Below are positions 35,608 through 43,593 of a stretch of DNA of 57,294 nucleotides, in pieces. A program made the translations under genes and the position numbers. The stretch comes from an uncultured Granulosicoccaceae bacterium (GTDB taxonomy: Bacteria > Pseudomonadota > Gammaproteobacteria > CALCKW01), in the NCBI GenBank assembly GCA_937925815.1, contig CALAMQ010000101.1:1-57294 (forward strand), read 5' to 3'. The first letter of the stretch is position 1. The number at the start of each line of letters is the position of its first letter. The notes under the pieces are model-generated. The model had not been told where the DNA came from and did not search any database. It worked only from the letters and a program-made list of their open reading frames with translations.

Positions 35608-36381
35608 TCATTGGCGCACGTCTATGCCGCGACTGGCCATATGTGCTTTGGCTTCACCAACGGTGAATTCACCAAAATGGAAGATGCTGGCGGCGAGCAC
35701 GGCACTCGCACCGCCCTGTTGTACACCATCGGCAAGGTGATCGAGGGTGCCGACACCGCCCGAGGCAATCACTGGCACCGACACCGCGTCAGAGACGGCG
35801 CGGGTGAGTTCGAGATCAAAGCCAGCTTTGGTGCCGTCGCGGTCCATGCTGGTCAGCAAAATTTCTCCAGCGCCGAGTGATGCGACCTTTGCTGCCCACT
35901 CGACCGCGTCGAGCCCGGTACCGCGGCGCCCGCCGTGGGTGAAAACCTCCCAGCGTTTTGGCTCATCTGCGGCGCTCACACACTTGGCATCAATGGCAAC
36001 CACAATGCACTGGCCGCCCACGATGTCAGTGGATTCAGATATCAGTTCTGGTCTGCCAATGGCGGCCGAGTTGATCGACACCTTGTCCGCGCCAGCGTTG
36101 AGCATGCGGCGCACATCGGCAAATTCGCGAATGCCCCCACCCACGGTGAGCGGGATGAACACTTCCTCCGCCACGCGGCTGACCACATCAACCATGGTGT
36201 CACGCTGGTCGCTGCTCGCGGTGATATCGAGAAAGGTGATTTCGTCTGCTTTCTCACGGTCATAGCGGCGCGCAATCTCGACCGGATCCCCGGCATCGCG
36301 CAAGCCGACAAACTTCACACCTTTGACCACTCGCCCACCGTCGACGTCTAGACAGGGGATAATCCGTTTGGCGAGGCTCAC
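35608..36381 (-). CDS. hisF: Imidazole glycerol phosphate synthase cyclase subunit
   Basis: HisF uses ammonia from HisH to form imidazole glycerol phosphate and AICAR. The 257-residue TIM barrel has [15 protein letters not shown] with the first catalytic Asp, VVAIDAK with the second, and the phosphate-binding [16 protein letters not shown] start. It lies 40 bases after hisA. Confidence 0.96.
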   Translation of the reverse strand: MSLAKRIIPCLDVDGGRVVKGVKFVGLRDAGDPVEIARRYDREKADEITFLDITASSDQRDTMVDVVSRVAEEVFIPLTVGGGIREFADVRRMLNAGADKVSINSAAIGRPELISESTDIVGGQCIVVAIDAKCVSAADEPKRWEVFTHGGRRGTGLDAVEWAAKVASLGAGEILLTSMDRDGTKAGFDLELTRAVSDAVSVPVIASGGVGTLDHLADGVQQGGASAVLAASIFHFGEFTVGEAKAHMASRGIDVRQ

Positions 36382-36421
36382 AGTCGAATTCCGGGCTTAT
36401 AAAAGGGTTGGGAGCGTGCGA

Positions 36422-37153
36422 TCACTCGGCCGCACGTGCGACATCAAGCGCCTCGGCCAAGTCTAGGGTGCCTTCATATAGGGCTCTGCCGAGAATGCAA
36501 CCCGCGATGCGCTCGGGAGCGGCGCACAACGCGCGGATGTCTTCAATGTTCGCGACACCGCCCGAGGCGATCACGTCGGTCGACACGCTGCCAGCGAGCT
36601 TGGATGTGGCTTCTACATTGACGCCACCCATCATGCCGTCACGACTGATGTCAGTGAATATGATCCCTTCGATGCCAAAAGACTCAAAACGCTGCGCCAT
36701 GTCGATCACGTCGTGACGTGAGAGCTTTCGCCAACCGTCAGTGGCCACCTTGCCGTCTTTTGCATCCAATCCAACGAGCAAGTGCCCGGGGTACGCCGGC
36801 GCCATTTCCTCAATGAAATGTGGATCGCGCACGGCCTGAGTGCCGATGATCAAGAACTGCACACCGCAATCGAGATAGGCTTCGATTGTCTCCTCTGACC
36901 GAATACCGCCCCCGACTTGAATCGCAAGATCTGGGTGCGCCTTGGCAATGGCTTCAATCACGCCACGGTTGCGCGGCTCCCCGGCGATGGCGCCGTCGAG
37001 ATCAACCAAATGCAGCCGGTCAATGCCAGCCTCGACCCACTTGCTGGCCACCGCCACGGGGTCGTCTGAAAACACGGTGTCGTCGTCCATACGCCCTTGG
37101 CGCAGGCGCACGCACTTGCCGTCTTTGAGATCAATTGCCGGAATCAATTGCAT
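36422..37153 (-). CDS. hisA: ProFAR isomerase (phosphoribosylformimino-AICAR-P isomerase)
   Basis: The 243-residue TIM barrel, paralogous to HisF, has [18 protein letters not shown] at the N-terminus and the phosphate sites [11 protein letters not shown] and [14 protein letters not shown] good GGAGTG Shine-Dalgarno precedes the ATG. The start lies 10 bases inside hisH, indicating coupling. Confidence 0.96.
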   Translation of the reverse strand: MQLIPAIDLKDGKCVRLRQGRMDDDTVFSDDPVAVASKWVEAGIDRLHLVDLDGAIAGEPRNRGVIEAIAKAHPDLAIQVGGGIRSEETIEAYLDCGVQFLIIGTQAVRDPHFIEEMAPAYPGHLLVGLDAKDGKVATDGWRKLSRHDVIDMAQRFESFGIEGIIFTDISRDGMMGGVNVEATSKLAGSVSTDVIASGGVANIEDIRALCAAPERIAGCILGRALYEGTLDLAEALDVARAAE

Positions 37154-37803
37154 GGTGCACTCCTGACGGGTGTCCAGCTCACGAAGTTGCGCAGTAGCTG
37201 CAACCCCTGAGCGGCGCTTTTCTCTGGGTGAAACTGGCAGGCAAATAGATTGTCACGGGCTATCGCCGAGGTAAAGTCCACGCCGTAATCGCTGACCGCG
37301 GCGCAGACCGCACGCGAATCCGGCACCACGTAAAAGCTGTGGGCAAAATAAAAGTGGCAGCCGTCTTCAATGCCTTCCCACATGGGGTGTGGTTGCTGCT
37401 GAACGCGGTTCCAGCCCATTGCAGGCACTGACAGTTTGTCTTGCGTGCCCGGATCGCGGAGGTCGGTTGCAAAAGGCTTGACCTGACCCGGTACGACGCC
37501 AAGGCAATCGACGCCACCGTTTTCGTCGCTGTGATCGAGCATCACTTGCAATCCCATGCAAATACCGAGGAACGGCTTGTCCGCCACGGCGTTCACAATG
37601 GGCTGGCGCAAGCCCAGATTGTCAATGGCTGCAACGCAAGCCGCCGCCGCGCCCTGTCCGGGCAGCACGACACGGTCCGCCGAGCCAATGTCGGCGGCCT
37701 CAGAGCTCACGACGACCTCTGTTCCGTCTTGCGCCACGGACTCAATGGCTTTGGCGACAGAGCGTAAGTTGCCCATGCCGTAATCAATTATGGTGACTTT
37801 CAC
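37144..37803 (-). CDS. hisH: Imidazole glycerol phosphate synthase glutaminase subunit
   Basis: HisH is the class I glutamine amidotransferase that feeds ammonia to HisF. It shows [15 protein letters not shown], the nucleophile in [12 protein letters not shown] and the His-Glu pair in CQFHPEKS. The GTG at 37803 gives the usual Met-Lys-Val-Thr-Ile-Ile N-terminus (219 residues); a TTG three codons earlier is also possible. Confidence 0.94.
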   Translation of the reverse strand: MKVTIIDYGMGNLRSVAKAIESVAQDGTEVVVSSEAADIGSADRVVLPGQGAAAACVAAIDNLGLRQPIVNAVADKPFLGICMGLQVMLDHSDENGGVDCLGVVPGQVKPFATDLRDPGTQDKLSVPAMGWNRVQQQPHPMWEGIEDGCHFYFAHSFYVVPDSRAVCAAVSDYGVDFTSAIARDNLFACQFHPEKSAAQGLQLLRNFVSWTPVRSAPCN

Positions 37804-37817
37804 TGGTGTCAATCGCG

Positions 37818-38411
37818 CTAGAGAGCGCCTTTGGTAGAGGGCAGATCGCCAGCCATGCGTGGGTCCACAGTGACGGCCATGCGCAACGCACGACCAAAAG
37901 CCTTAAACACCGTCTCGATCTTGTGGTGCTCGTTGTCGCCACGGATCAGGTCGATGTGCAACGTGGCACCTGCATGGTTTACAAAACCTTGGAAAAACTC
38001 GCGGCATAATTCGACATCAAATGATCCCACGCGATCGCGCACGAAGGGGCAGTCAAACCACAGGCCCGGCCGCCCGGACAAGTCGATGACCACCCGCGAG
38101 AGCGATTCATCGAGCGGGACATAAGCGTGACCGTATCGGCTGATGCCCCGTTTCTCGCCCACCGCATCGCGCACAGCGGCGCCCAGGGCAATACCAATGT
38201 CTTCAACGCTGTGGTGGTCGTCAATGTGGGTGTCGCCATCACAGCGCACAGCGAGGTCCACGCGGCCGTGACGGGCCACTTGATCAAGCATGTGGTTGAG
38301 GAACGGGACACCTGTTTCGAGATCACTCTTGCCCTCTCCATCAAGGTTGAGGGTGAGCGCGATCTTGGTTTCAAGAGTGTCGCGATTAACGGAGGCTGTG
38401 CGTTGCGTCAT
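37818..38411 (-). CDS. hisB: Imidazoleglycerol-phosphate dehydratase
   Basis: This is the monofunctional dehydratase (197 residues), without the phosphatase domain of E. coli HisB. The two Mn-binding His clusters are visible: [16 protein letters not shown] near residue 65 and the later [31 protein letters not shown] is near 33. The ATG at 38411 matches the family; a GTG eight codons upstream is open. It is first of the six his genes here; hisG, hisD and hisC are elsewhere. Confidence 0.94.
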   Translation of the reverse strand: MTQRTASVNRDTLETKIALTLNLDGEGKSDLETGVPFLNHMLDQVARHGRVDLAVRCDGDTHIDDHHSVEDIGIALGAAVRDAVGEKRGISRYGHAYVPLDESLSRVVIDLSGRPGLWFDCPFVRDRVGSFDVELCREFFQGFVNHAGATLHIDLIRGDNEHHKIETVFKAFGRALRMAVTVDPRMAGDLPSTKGAL

Positions 38412-38713
38412 GGGGGCAAAAGGCCGTAACTGCACGCGAAAGGCGTGTAATCCGTTAGACTACCAGAAGCTGGTCGAATCGGCAGCACTGCGGTGCCCGT
38501 CATCTCGTGCTGTGCCACTTGGCTTTGAGTGACCAAAGCGTGACATTTTGGCCTGCTCGCCAAGCAGTGCCGCACCGTTCACCGGCTGTTTTCGTGAGGC
38601 GTATGGCACGGCTCGTGGCGCTGACGGAGCAAGGGTTCTCATACAGCACTGAGCCAATCCTGACCACTATATCCGTCGCTGCAGACATATCGACGACCAA
38701 GGTAACGACAACA
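38412..38713. other. Divergent intergenic region between hisB and the TolQ-like gene
   Basis: About 300 bases with no convincing gene. It must contain the his-tat promoter (minus) and the promoter of the 38714 gene (plus). An open plus frame from 38507 runs into the TolQ-like protein, but its first 69 residues look non-coding. I see no his leader peptide and no clear promoter boxes. Confidence 0.4.
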
Positions 38714-39643
38714 ATGCACACCATAAAGTTCAATGCCAATCACAGCCTGGGTGTGATCGGGCGCATCATTTTGATCCTGGCCGTCGTGGTCTTTGTTGTT
38801 GTCGCGCTGCGCGACCCCATCATGCAGTTCTACCTTGAAGACACGCTCACCGAGACCGGTCTTCTGATAAACGGCGCCATTGTTGGCCTGTTCGGCCTGG
38901 GATTGTTGACACTCTTTTGGCAGTTGTTCCAGCTCAGTAAAGAAGAGCGCGCCTTGGCAGCCTTCTTCAACAACATCCAGTCCAATGCCAACCGCCCGCT
39001 GGCTGGCCTTGAGAGCAGCTCAATCATCGCTGACCGATACCTGAGCATGGAAACCCTGTACCGCAAGCACATGCCAATTGACCACGGGGCGCTGGCCGCC
39101 ATATTGGTGGCACGGGAGAGTGGTCGCTTTAGCTTTCCGCGGTTTATCAACAACATCCTCATTCTGACAGGCGTGTTTGGCACCATCGTGTCGCTCGCAA
39201 TTGCGCTGTCGGGCGCATCAGACCTGCTCAACACCGAGGCCGACCTCAGCGGCATGAACACCGTGGTGCACGGCATGAGTACCGCGTTGTCGACAACCGT
39301 CACCGCTATCGTGTGCTTCTTGATTTTCGGCTACGCCTACATCAAATCTAGCGACGCCCAAACACGGCTTATCGCAACCATCGAGTCGGTTACCCTGGAA
39401 TCACTGATGCCGCGCTTCCACATCAGCGCTGAGAGCGTAAACGCCGAGGTCACGCAACTGGTTCAAGCGCTTCAAGAAGTCGTCAAGCAGATCAGCGAGA
39501 ACCAACAGCGCGCGAATGTGGTCGAGCAGCAAGTCGAAAAAGCCTTCCAGGGTCACGACGCCCGCATGGCCGCAATCAGCAGTCATATACGCTCGCTTGA
39601 GAACCTGCTCAAGCAGGGTTTCCGTCTCCACCCCTCTGAATAA
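38714..39643 (+). CDS. MotA/TolQ/ExbB-like proton channel protein
   Basis: The 309-residue inner-membrane protein has hydrophobic helices at about residues 14-34 and 50-72, then a cytoplasmic stretch. The paired helices typical of TolQ/ExbB/MotA follow: FINNILILTGVFGTIVSLAI near 150 and STALSTTVTAIVCFLIFGYA near 195. A polar helical tail ends the protein. The ATG at 38714 follows AAGG and removes a non-coding extension. The next gene, 14 bases on, encodes the expected single-helix partner. These proteins use the proton gradient to do mechanical work in the envelope. It is not a close TolQ or MotA; there are no tol, exb or fla genes nearby. Confidence 0.8.
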   Translation: MHTIKFNANHSLGVIGRIILILAVVVFVVVALRDPIMQFYLEDTLTETGLLINGAIVGLFGLGLLTLFWQLFQLSKEERALAAFFNNIQSNANRPLAGLESSSIIADRYLSMETLYRKHMPIDHGALAAILVARESGRFSFPRFINNILILTGVFGTIVSLAIALSGASDLLNTEADLSGMNTVVHGMSTALSTTVTAIVCFLIFGYAYIKSSDAQTRLIATIESVTLESLMPRFHISAESVNAEVTQLVQALQEVVKQISENQQRANVVEQQVEKAFQGHDARMAAISSHIRSLENLLKQGFRLHPSE

Positions 39644-39657
39644 GACGGAGCACCCGC

Positions 39658-41511
39658 ATGAGCCGATTTGTGGATCTCCGGCCCCATCTGCACCACGATG
39701 CAGCCGGATCAGAGGACAGCTTCTGGCCTTCATTCACCGATATTATGATGGTGGTTGTGATGGTCTTTCTGGTGACATCAAGCGTCACATTTGTGCGCAA
39801 CTGGCACCTCGTTAAGGACCTTCGGGAAACTGTTGAAGCCGAGAAACTTGCGCGTGAGATCGCGCAGAGTTCCATCGCGCAAAACGCGAACCTCGGCGAG
39901 CAATTGGCCGACGTCGAGTCTCGGCTGGAAGATGAGCAAGTTGCCAAGACGCAAATCGAAACCGCGTTGGCCACCAGCCGCGAAACCCTTGCTGCGTTAA
40001 ATTCTGAAATCAACAGCAAGTCCAATGCGCTCGCAGCGCTGCGCGAGAACCTCGGCAACACCGAAGCTGCACTCACCGCTGCACGCGACGAGCGAGAGGC
40101 TGTTAACGCGTCGCTTGAGACAGCTCGTATCAGCTTGCAAGACGTGATCAGCGAGCGGGATGTGTTGGCCAAGGAGTCGGCGTTGCGCGCATCTGAACTC
40201 GCCGCGATCCGCGAGCAACTCGAGATAACCGACGAGTCCCTGGCGCAAACGGAATCGGCGCGCGCATCACTCGCCGAAGAGACCGAGCTGCGAGCGCAGG
40301 AAATTGCCGCCATTCGCGCCCGCTTGGCCGCAACCGAATCCGACCTCAACAGCACCGCCGCTGAACGCGACGCCCAGATCAACGAGCTCAAGCAACTCGA
40401 AGCTCAACTCGCGCAACAGCAACAAACCATCAGCGAACGCGATGCGGCGCTGTCCACGCGCGAAAGCGAACTGACCGCCAACGCCGCCGAATTGGCGCGA
40501 CAAAGCGCTGAGATTGAAGACAAGAACAACGCACTCAGCGCCCTCGAAGAATCCATCGCCGAACGCAATCTGTCACTGGCCACACTGGCAAATACCCTGC
40601 GCGAGCGCGACGACACACTTGGGGCTCTGGACACACAGTTACAACAACGCGAGCAAGCCGTTGCAAGCCTCGAGCAAGGGCTGCGCGAGCGCAATGACGC
40701 CTTAGTTGTGCTCGAAAACCGCCTCGCTGAGCGCGATGCCACAGTTGCATCAACTGAAGCTGCACTCGCAGAGCGTGACAGCACCTTGGCCCAGCGGGAC
40801 ACGGCACTGACGCAAGCTGAATCTGAGCTTGCCGCGTTGGACGCGACACTGGCTGAACGCGAAGCGGATCTCGCCACTCGGGAAGCGGAGCTGCAATCAG
40901 TGCAAGCCAAACTCTCGTTGGTGGACCAGGAACGGCTGGAATTGATCGATTCCGCTACCCAAAACGCGGCAGAACTCGACGCCTTGCGCGGCGCGCGAAA
41001 TGACGTATTGGCCGAACTCGAGGAAGCGCGTTTTGAGCTCAGTGCAGCCAACCGGGACCTGGCCGTTCTCGAGAGTGAGCAGAACCAAAGCGTGGGCACC
41101 ATCAGCCAGCTCCAAATCGATGTTGACGCGAGCGAGGAGCGGCTCGAGTCGCTTCGTGCCGACTATGGTGACCTCAAAGCCAAGTACGATCAGCTGGTTC
41201 GCCCAGCGCGCAGTCCCAAGGACAAATTTGTGGTGCAAGTGCGGGCGCGCATGATCAATGGCGTACTCGAGCGCGCAGTTCGCGAGCAAAATGGCAGTTA
41301 CGAAATTGTCTCCGAGGCGGCGATGACCGCTTGGCTACAACAGCGTCTAGACACACACGGCGACGATCTCTACGTCTCAGTGATCTACCCAGAGAACAGT
41401 GGATTGAGCTACGACGCGGCGTTCCAATTCAGCCAGCAAGTGCTCACAAACTTCGACTACTACCACCGCGAAACGGTGCGATTGCAGCGCGCCGGACGGC
41501 CAATTCAGTAG
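39658..41511 (+). CDS. ExbD/TolR-like protein with a very long coiled coil
   Basis: The 617-residue protein has one helix near the N-terminus, SFTDIMMVVVMVFLVTSSV, with Asp28 at the place of the proton-carrying Asp in MotB, ExbD and TolR. Residues 55-500 or so are an almost unbroken coiled coil rich in Glu, Ala, Leu and Arg, with repeated SLAERDATLA-type units. A C-terminal domain of about 90 residues (FVVQVRARMING, YEIVSEAAMTAWLQQRL, LYVSVIYPENSG, YDAAFQFSQQVLTNF) alternates strand and helix as in ExbD/TolR periplasmic domains. No OmpA-type peptidoglycan-binding domain is seen. It pairs with the channel gene just upstream. Confidence 0.78.
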   Translation: MSRFVDLRPHLHHDAAGSEDSFWPSFTDIMMVVVMVFLVTSSVTFVRNWHLVKDLRETVEAEKLAREIAQSSIAQNANLGEQLADVESRLEDEQVAKTQIETALATSRETLAALNSEINSKSNALAALRENLGNTEAALTAARDEREAVNASLETARISLQDVISERDVLAKESALRASELAAIREQLEITDESLAQTESARASLAEETELRAQEIAAIRARLAATESDLNSTAAERDAQINELKQLEAQLAQQQQTISERDAALSTRESELTANAAELARQSAEIEDKNNALSALEESIAERNLSLATLANTLRERDDTLGALDTQLQQREQAVASLEQGLRERNDALVVLENRLAERDATVASTEAALAERDSTLAQRDTALTQAESELAALDATLAEREADLATREAELQSVQAKLSLVDQERLELIDSATQNAAELDALRGARNDVLAELEEARFELSAANRDLAVLESEQNQSVGTISQLQIDVDASEERLESLRADYGDLKAKYDQLVRPARSPKDKFVVQVRARMINGVLERAVREQNGSYEIVSEAAMTAWLQQRLDTHGDDLYVSVIYPENSGLSYDAAFQFSQQVLTNFDYYHRETVRLQRAGRPIQ

Positions 41512-41551
41512 CGCTCAGAGCACATTCGGACGCAGGGCCGGCGCGTTAACA

Positions 41552-42007
41552 TCAGCGCACCGATTCTGCGCGGGCTTCTAACCAGAAGGTCACAGGGCCG
41601 TCATTCTCTAGCGCGACGGCCATGTCGGCGCCGAACAAGCCGGTTTCAACGGTGGCCACACACTCGCGTGCGCGAGCGACAACCGCGGCAAACAGGGTTT
41701 TTCCAGTCTCGGGATCAGCCGCCGGGCCGAAGCTAGGCCGCCGCCCTTTGCGTGTGTCCGCCGGCAAAGTGAACTGCGGCACCAACAGCAAACCACCACC
41801 GGTATCCCTGAGCGAGCGATTCATCCGGCCGGCATCGTCAGAGAAAACCCGGTAATTCACAAGGCGGTCGATCAGCCGAGTTGCTTCGACGTCTGTGTCC
41901 GCGCGCTCCACACCGACGAGCACCAACAATCCCGACTGAATCTCCGCGATGACCTCGCCATCAACCCGCACCCGCGCGTAATTGACCCGCTGCAACAAGC
42001 CAATCAC
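41552..42007 (-). CDS. dtd: D-aminoacyl-tRNA deacylase
   Basis: Dtd removes D-amino acids (and Gly from tRNA-Ala) to protect translation. The 151-residue protein starts VIGLLQRVNYARVRVDG and has the two active-site motifs GGLLLVPQFTLPADTRKG and NDGPVTFWLEA (the Gly-Pro motif). The GTG at 42007, with AGGTGG just upstream, gives the standard N-terminus. A longer open frame overlaps the neighbouring rhodanese gene and is rejected. Confidence 0.92.
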   Translation of the reverse strand: MIGLLQRVNYARVRVDGEVIAEIQSGLLVLVGVERADTDVEATRLIDRLVNYRVFSDDAGRMNRSLRDTGGGLLLVPQFTLPADTRKGRRPSFGPAADPETGKTLFAAVVARARECVATVETGLFGADMAVALENDGPVTFWLEARAESVR

Positions 42008-42026
42008 AGGCCACCTGATGGTTGCA

Positions 42027-42467
42027 TCAACACTGTTCCCACGGCAATCCGTCGTACCGCCACCCCGCCACACTGCTGCGCTGGTGCACGCCATCGAGCG
42101 GACCTTCAAAGCCATCGCTGACCACAAACACATCGGGCAACGCCGCCTCAACCAACGCGCTGGCCGCGTCAACGGAGCGGTTACCGCTGCGGCAGATCAG
42201 CATCACAGCCACCTGCCCGCGATCACGCCCAGAGACTCGACCGAGCAAGAGTTTGCGCACATCGGCCACGAAATTGGGGTTGATCTCCCAGTTGGGCTCA
42301 TCGATCCAGGGCACGTTGACCGCACCGACCGGGTGGCCAATCATGAGAAATTCCATCTGTGATCGGACGTCCAAGAGCAGCGCGGCAGGCTGCGTCTTTT
42401 GCACCTCGTGCGCCTGATTGGGTGTGAGCAGTTCGTAGCCCTGCTCGTGGTGACGAATTTCCGTCAT
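42027..42467 (-). CDS. Rhodanese-like domain protein
   Basis: The 146-residue single rhodanese domain has LLLDVRSQMEFLMIGHPVGA near residue 30 and the active-site loop LICRSGNRSVDAA near 90, with the catalytic Cys followed by Arg-Ser-Gly-Asn-Arg. The substrate is unknown; such proteins carry sulphur or act on thiols. It lies 19 bases before dtd on the same strand. Confidence 0.9.
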   Translation of the reverse strand: MTEIRHHEQGYELLTPNQAHEVQKTQPAALLLDVRSQMEFLMIGHPVGAVNVPWIDEPNWEINPNFVADVRKLLLGRVSGRDRGQVAVMLICRSGNRSVDAASALVEAALPDVFVVSDGFEGPLDGVHQRSSVAGWRYDGLPWEQC

Positions 42468-42584
42468 GCGTTAGCTATCCTGTTTAGGCCGAGTGCGCGA
42501 GGCCGCGGGTCCACCGTGTGACCGACCGGTGTTTCGCAACCCATTTCGCGATAGTGTATCGCGACGTCCGAGTGTTCGTTCTGC

Positions 42585-43478
42585 ATGTCAGCTCCAAATT
42601 GCCTCCCCTTGTCGTTGCGCGTGTTGGGTGCACTGCCGCTGAAAGTGCTGTACGCGATCACACGCGCGGCATCACTGGTCTACCGCGTTAAGCGGACCAA
42701 GGCCGAGGCCATAACCCGCGTCAACCTGAACCTGTGTTACCCAGCGCTCGAACCCAAGTCCCGCAACGCACTGGTGCAACAAAGCTTGCTGCACGACGCA
42801 TTGAGCCTCGCCGAGTGTGCGCCCTTCTACACATGGTCTCCAGCACGATTGCAGCGCCATATCGACACGCCGGACCAGCAGGTACTCGACAGCGCACTGC
42901 AAGAAGGAAAAGGCGTGATCTTGTGCGCACCTCATTTTGGCGCGTGGGAACTGCTGGGCCAAGTGCTCTCGCAACAGCACCCACTGCACGTGCTGTACAA
43001 GCCTTCAAAACGCGAATCCATAGACAAGGTGCTGATTCCCGGCCGAACCCGGTTTGGTGCACGATTGCATCCAACGACCGCAGGCGGTGTGCGCAGCTTG
43101 CACCGCGCACTCGCAGACAATGCGCTTGTGTCGATTTTACCCGACCAGGAACCCGACAGGTCCGGCGGAGAATTCGCGCCTTTTTTTGGTGAACCGGCGT
43201 TGACCATGACGCTGCTGTATCGCCTCGCGCGAAAACGCAAAGTTCCCGTGGTTCTGACAGCTGCGGTCAGGGACACTCAACATCACCGTTTCACGATTGT
43301 CTACAGTCGGATCGACAATACAATCCACAGCGATGACACTGCCACCGCCCTGTCAACCTTGAACGGCGCAATCGAGTCATTGGCTCGACAACACCCAGAA
43401 CAGTACGTCTGGAGTTACCGGCGATTCCAATCACGGCCGGACGGATCACGTCGACCCTACGGTTGGCCTGCAGCCTGA
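42585..43478 (+). CDS. Lipid A biosynthesis lauroyl/myristoyl acyltransferase family (LpxL-like)
   Basis: The 297-residue inner-membrane enzyme has the HxxxxE acyltransferase motif in CAPHFGAWELLGQVL near residue 114 and ILPDQEPDRSGGEFAPFFG near 180, as in LpxL/LpxM. It transfers a secondary acyl chain to lipid A precursors. LpxL and LpxM cannot be told apart here. It is divergent from the rhodanese gene and ends at a bidirectional terminator. Confidence 0.9.
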   Translation: MSAPNCLPLSLRVLGALPLKVLYAITRAASLVYRVKRTKAEAITRVNLNLCYPALEPKSRNALVQQSLLHDALSLAECAPFYTWSPARLQRHIDTPDQQVLDSALQEGKGVILCAPHFGAWELLGQVLSQQHPLHVLYKPSKRESIDKVLIPGRTRFGARLHPTTAGGVRSLHRALADNALVSILPDQEPDRSGGEFAPFFGEPALTMTLLYRLARKRKVPVVLTAAVRDTQHHRFTIVYSRIDNTIHSDDTATALSTLNGAIESLARQHPEQYVWSYRRFQSRPDGSRRPYGWPAA

Positions 43479-43489
43479 GCTTTAACGCA

Positions 43490-43520
43490 AAAGCGGCCAG
43501 AGCGGCCGCTTTCGTGTTTT
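43490..43520 (+). terminator. Bidirectional rho-independent terminator
   Basis: AAAGCGGCC (43490-43498) pairs with GGCCGCTTT (43504-43512), then CGTGTTTTG. On the minus strand the stem is followed by TTTTGCG. It lies between the convergent acyltransferase and coiled-coil genes. Confidence 0.75.
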
Positions 43521-43593
43521 GTTTCAAGTCCAGTTAAGAGACTGAACCAGACCTTTGATTGGCACCGTGTCGGCGCCGATCAAACTCCGTGAA

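Noticed and set aside
38507-38713. 69-residue N-terminal extension of the TolQ-like protein
   Set aside because: The extension lacks membrane-protein character and a Shine-Dalgarno sequence. The ATG at 38714 with AAGG gives a normal N-terminus.
38714-41511. Zorya-type defence system (zorAB)
   Set aside because: The long tail is on the MotB/ExbD-like protein, there is no OmpA domain, and no ZorC, ZorD or ZorE-like gene follows.
42008-42172. 55-residue N-terminal extension of Dtd
   Set aside because: It overlaps the rhodanese gene. The GTG at 42007 gives the conserved Dtd N-terminus.
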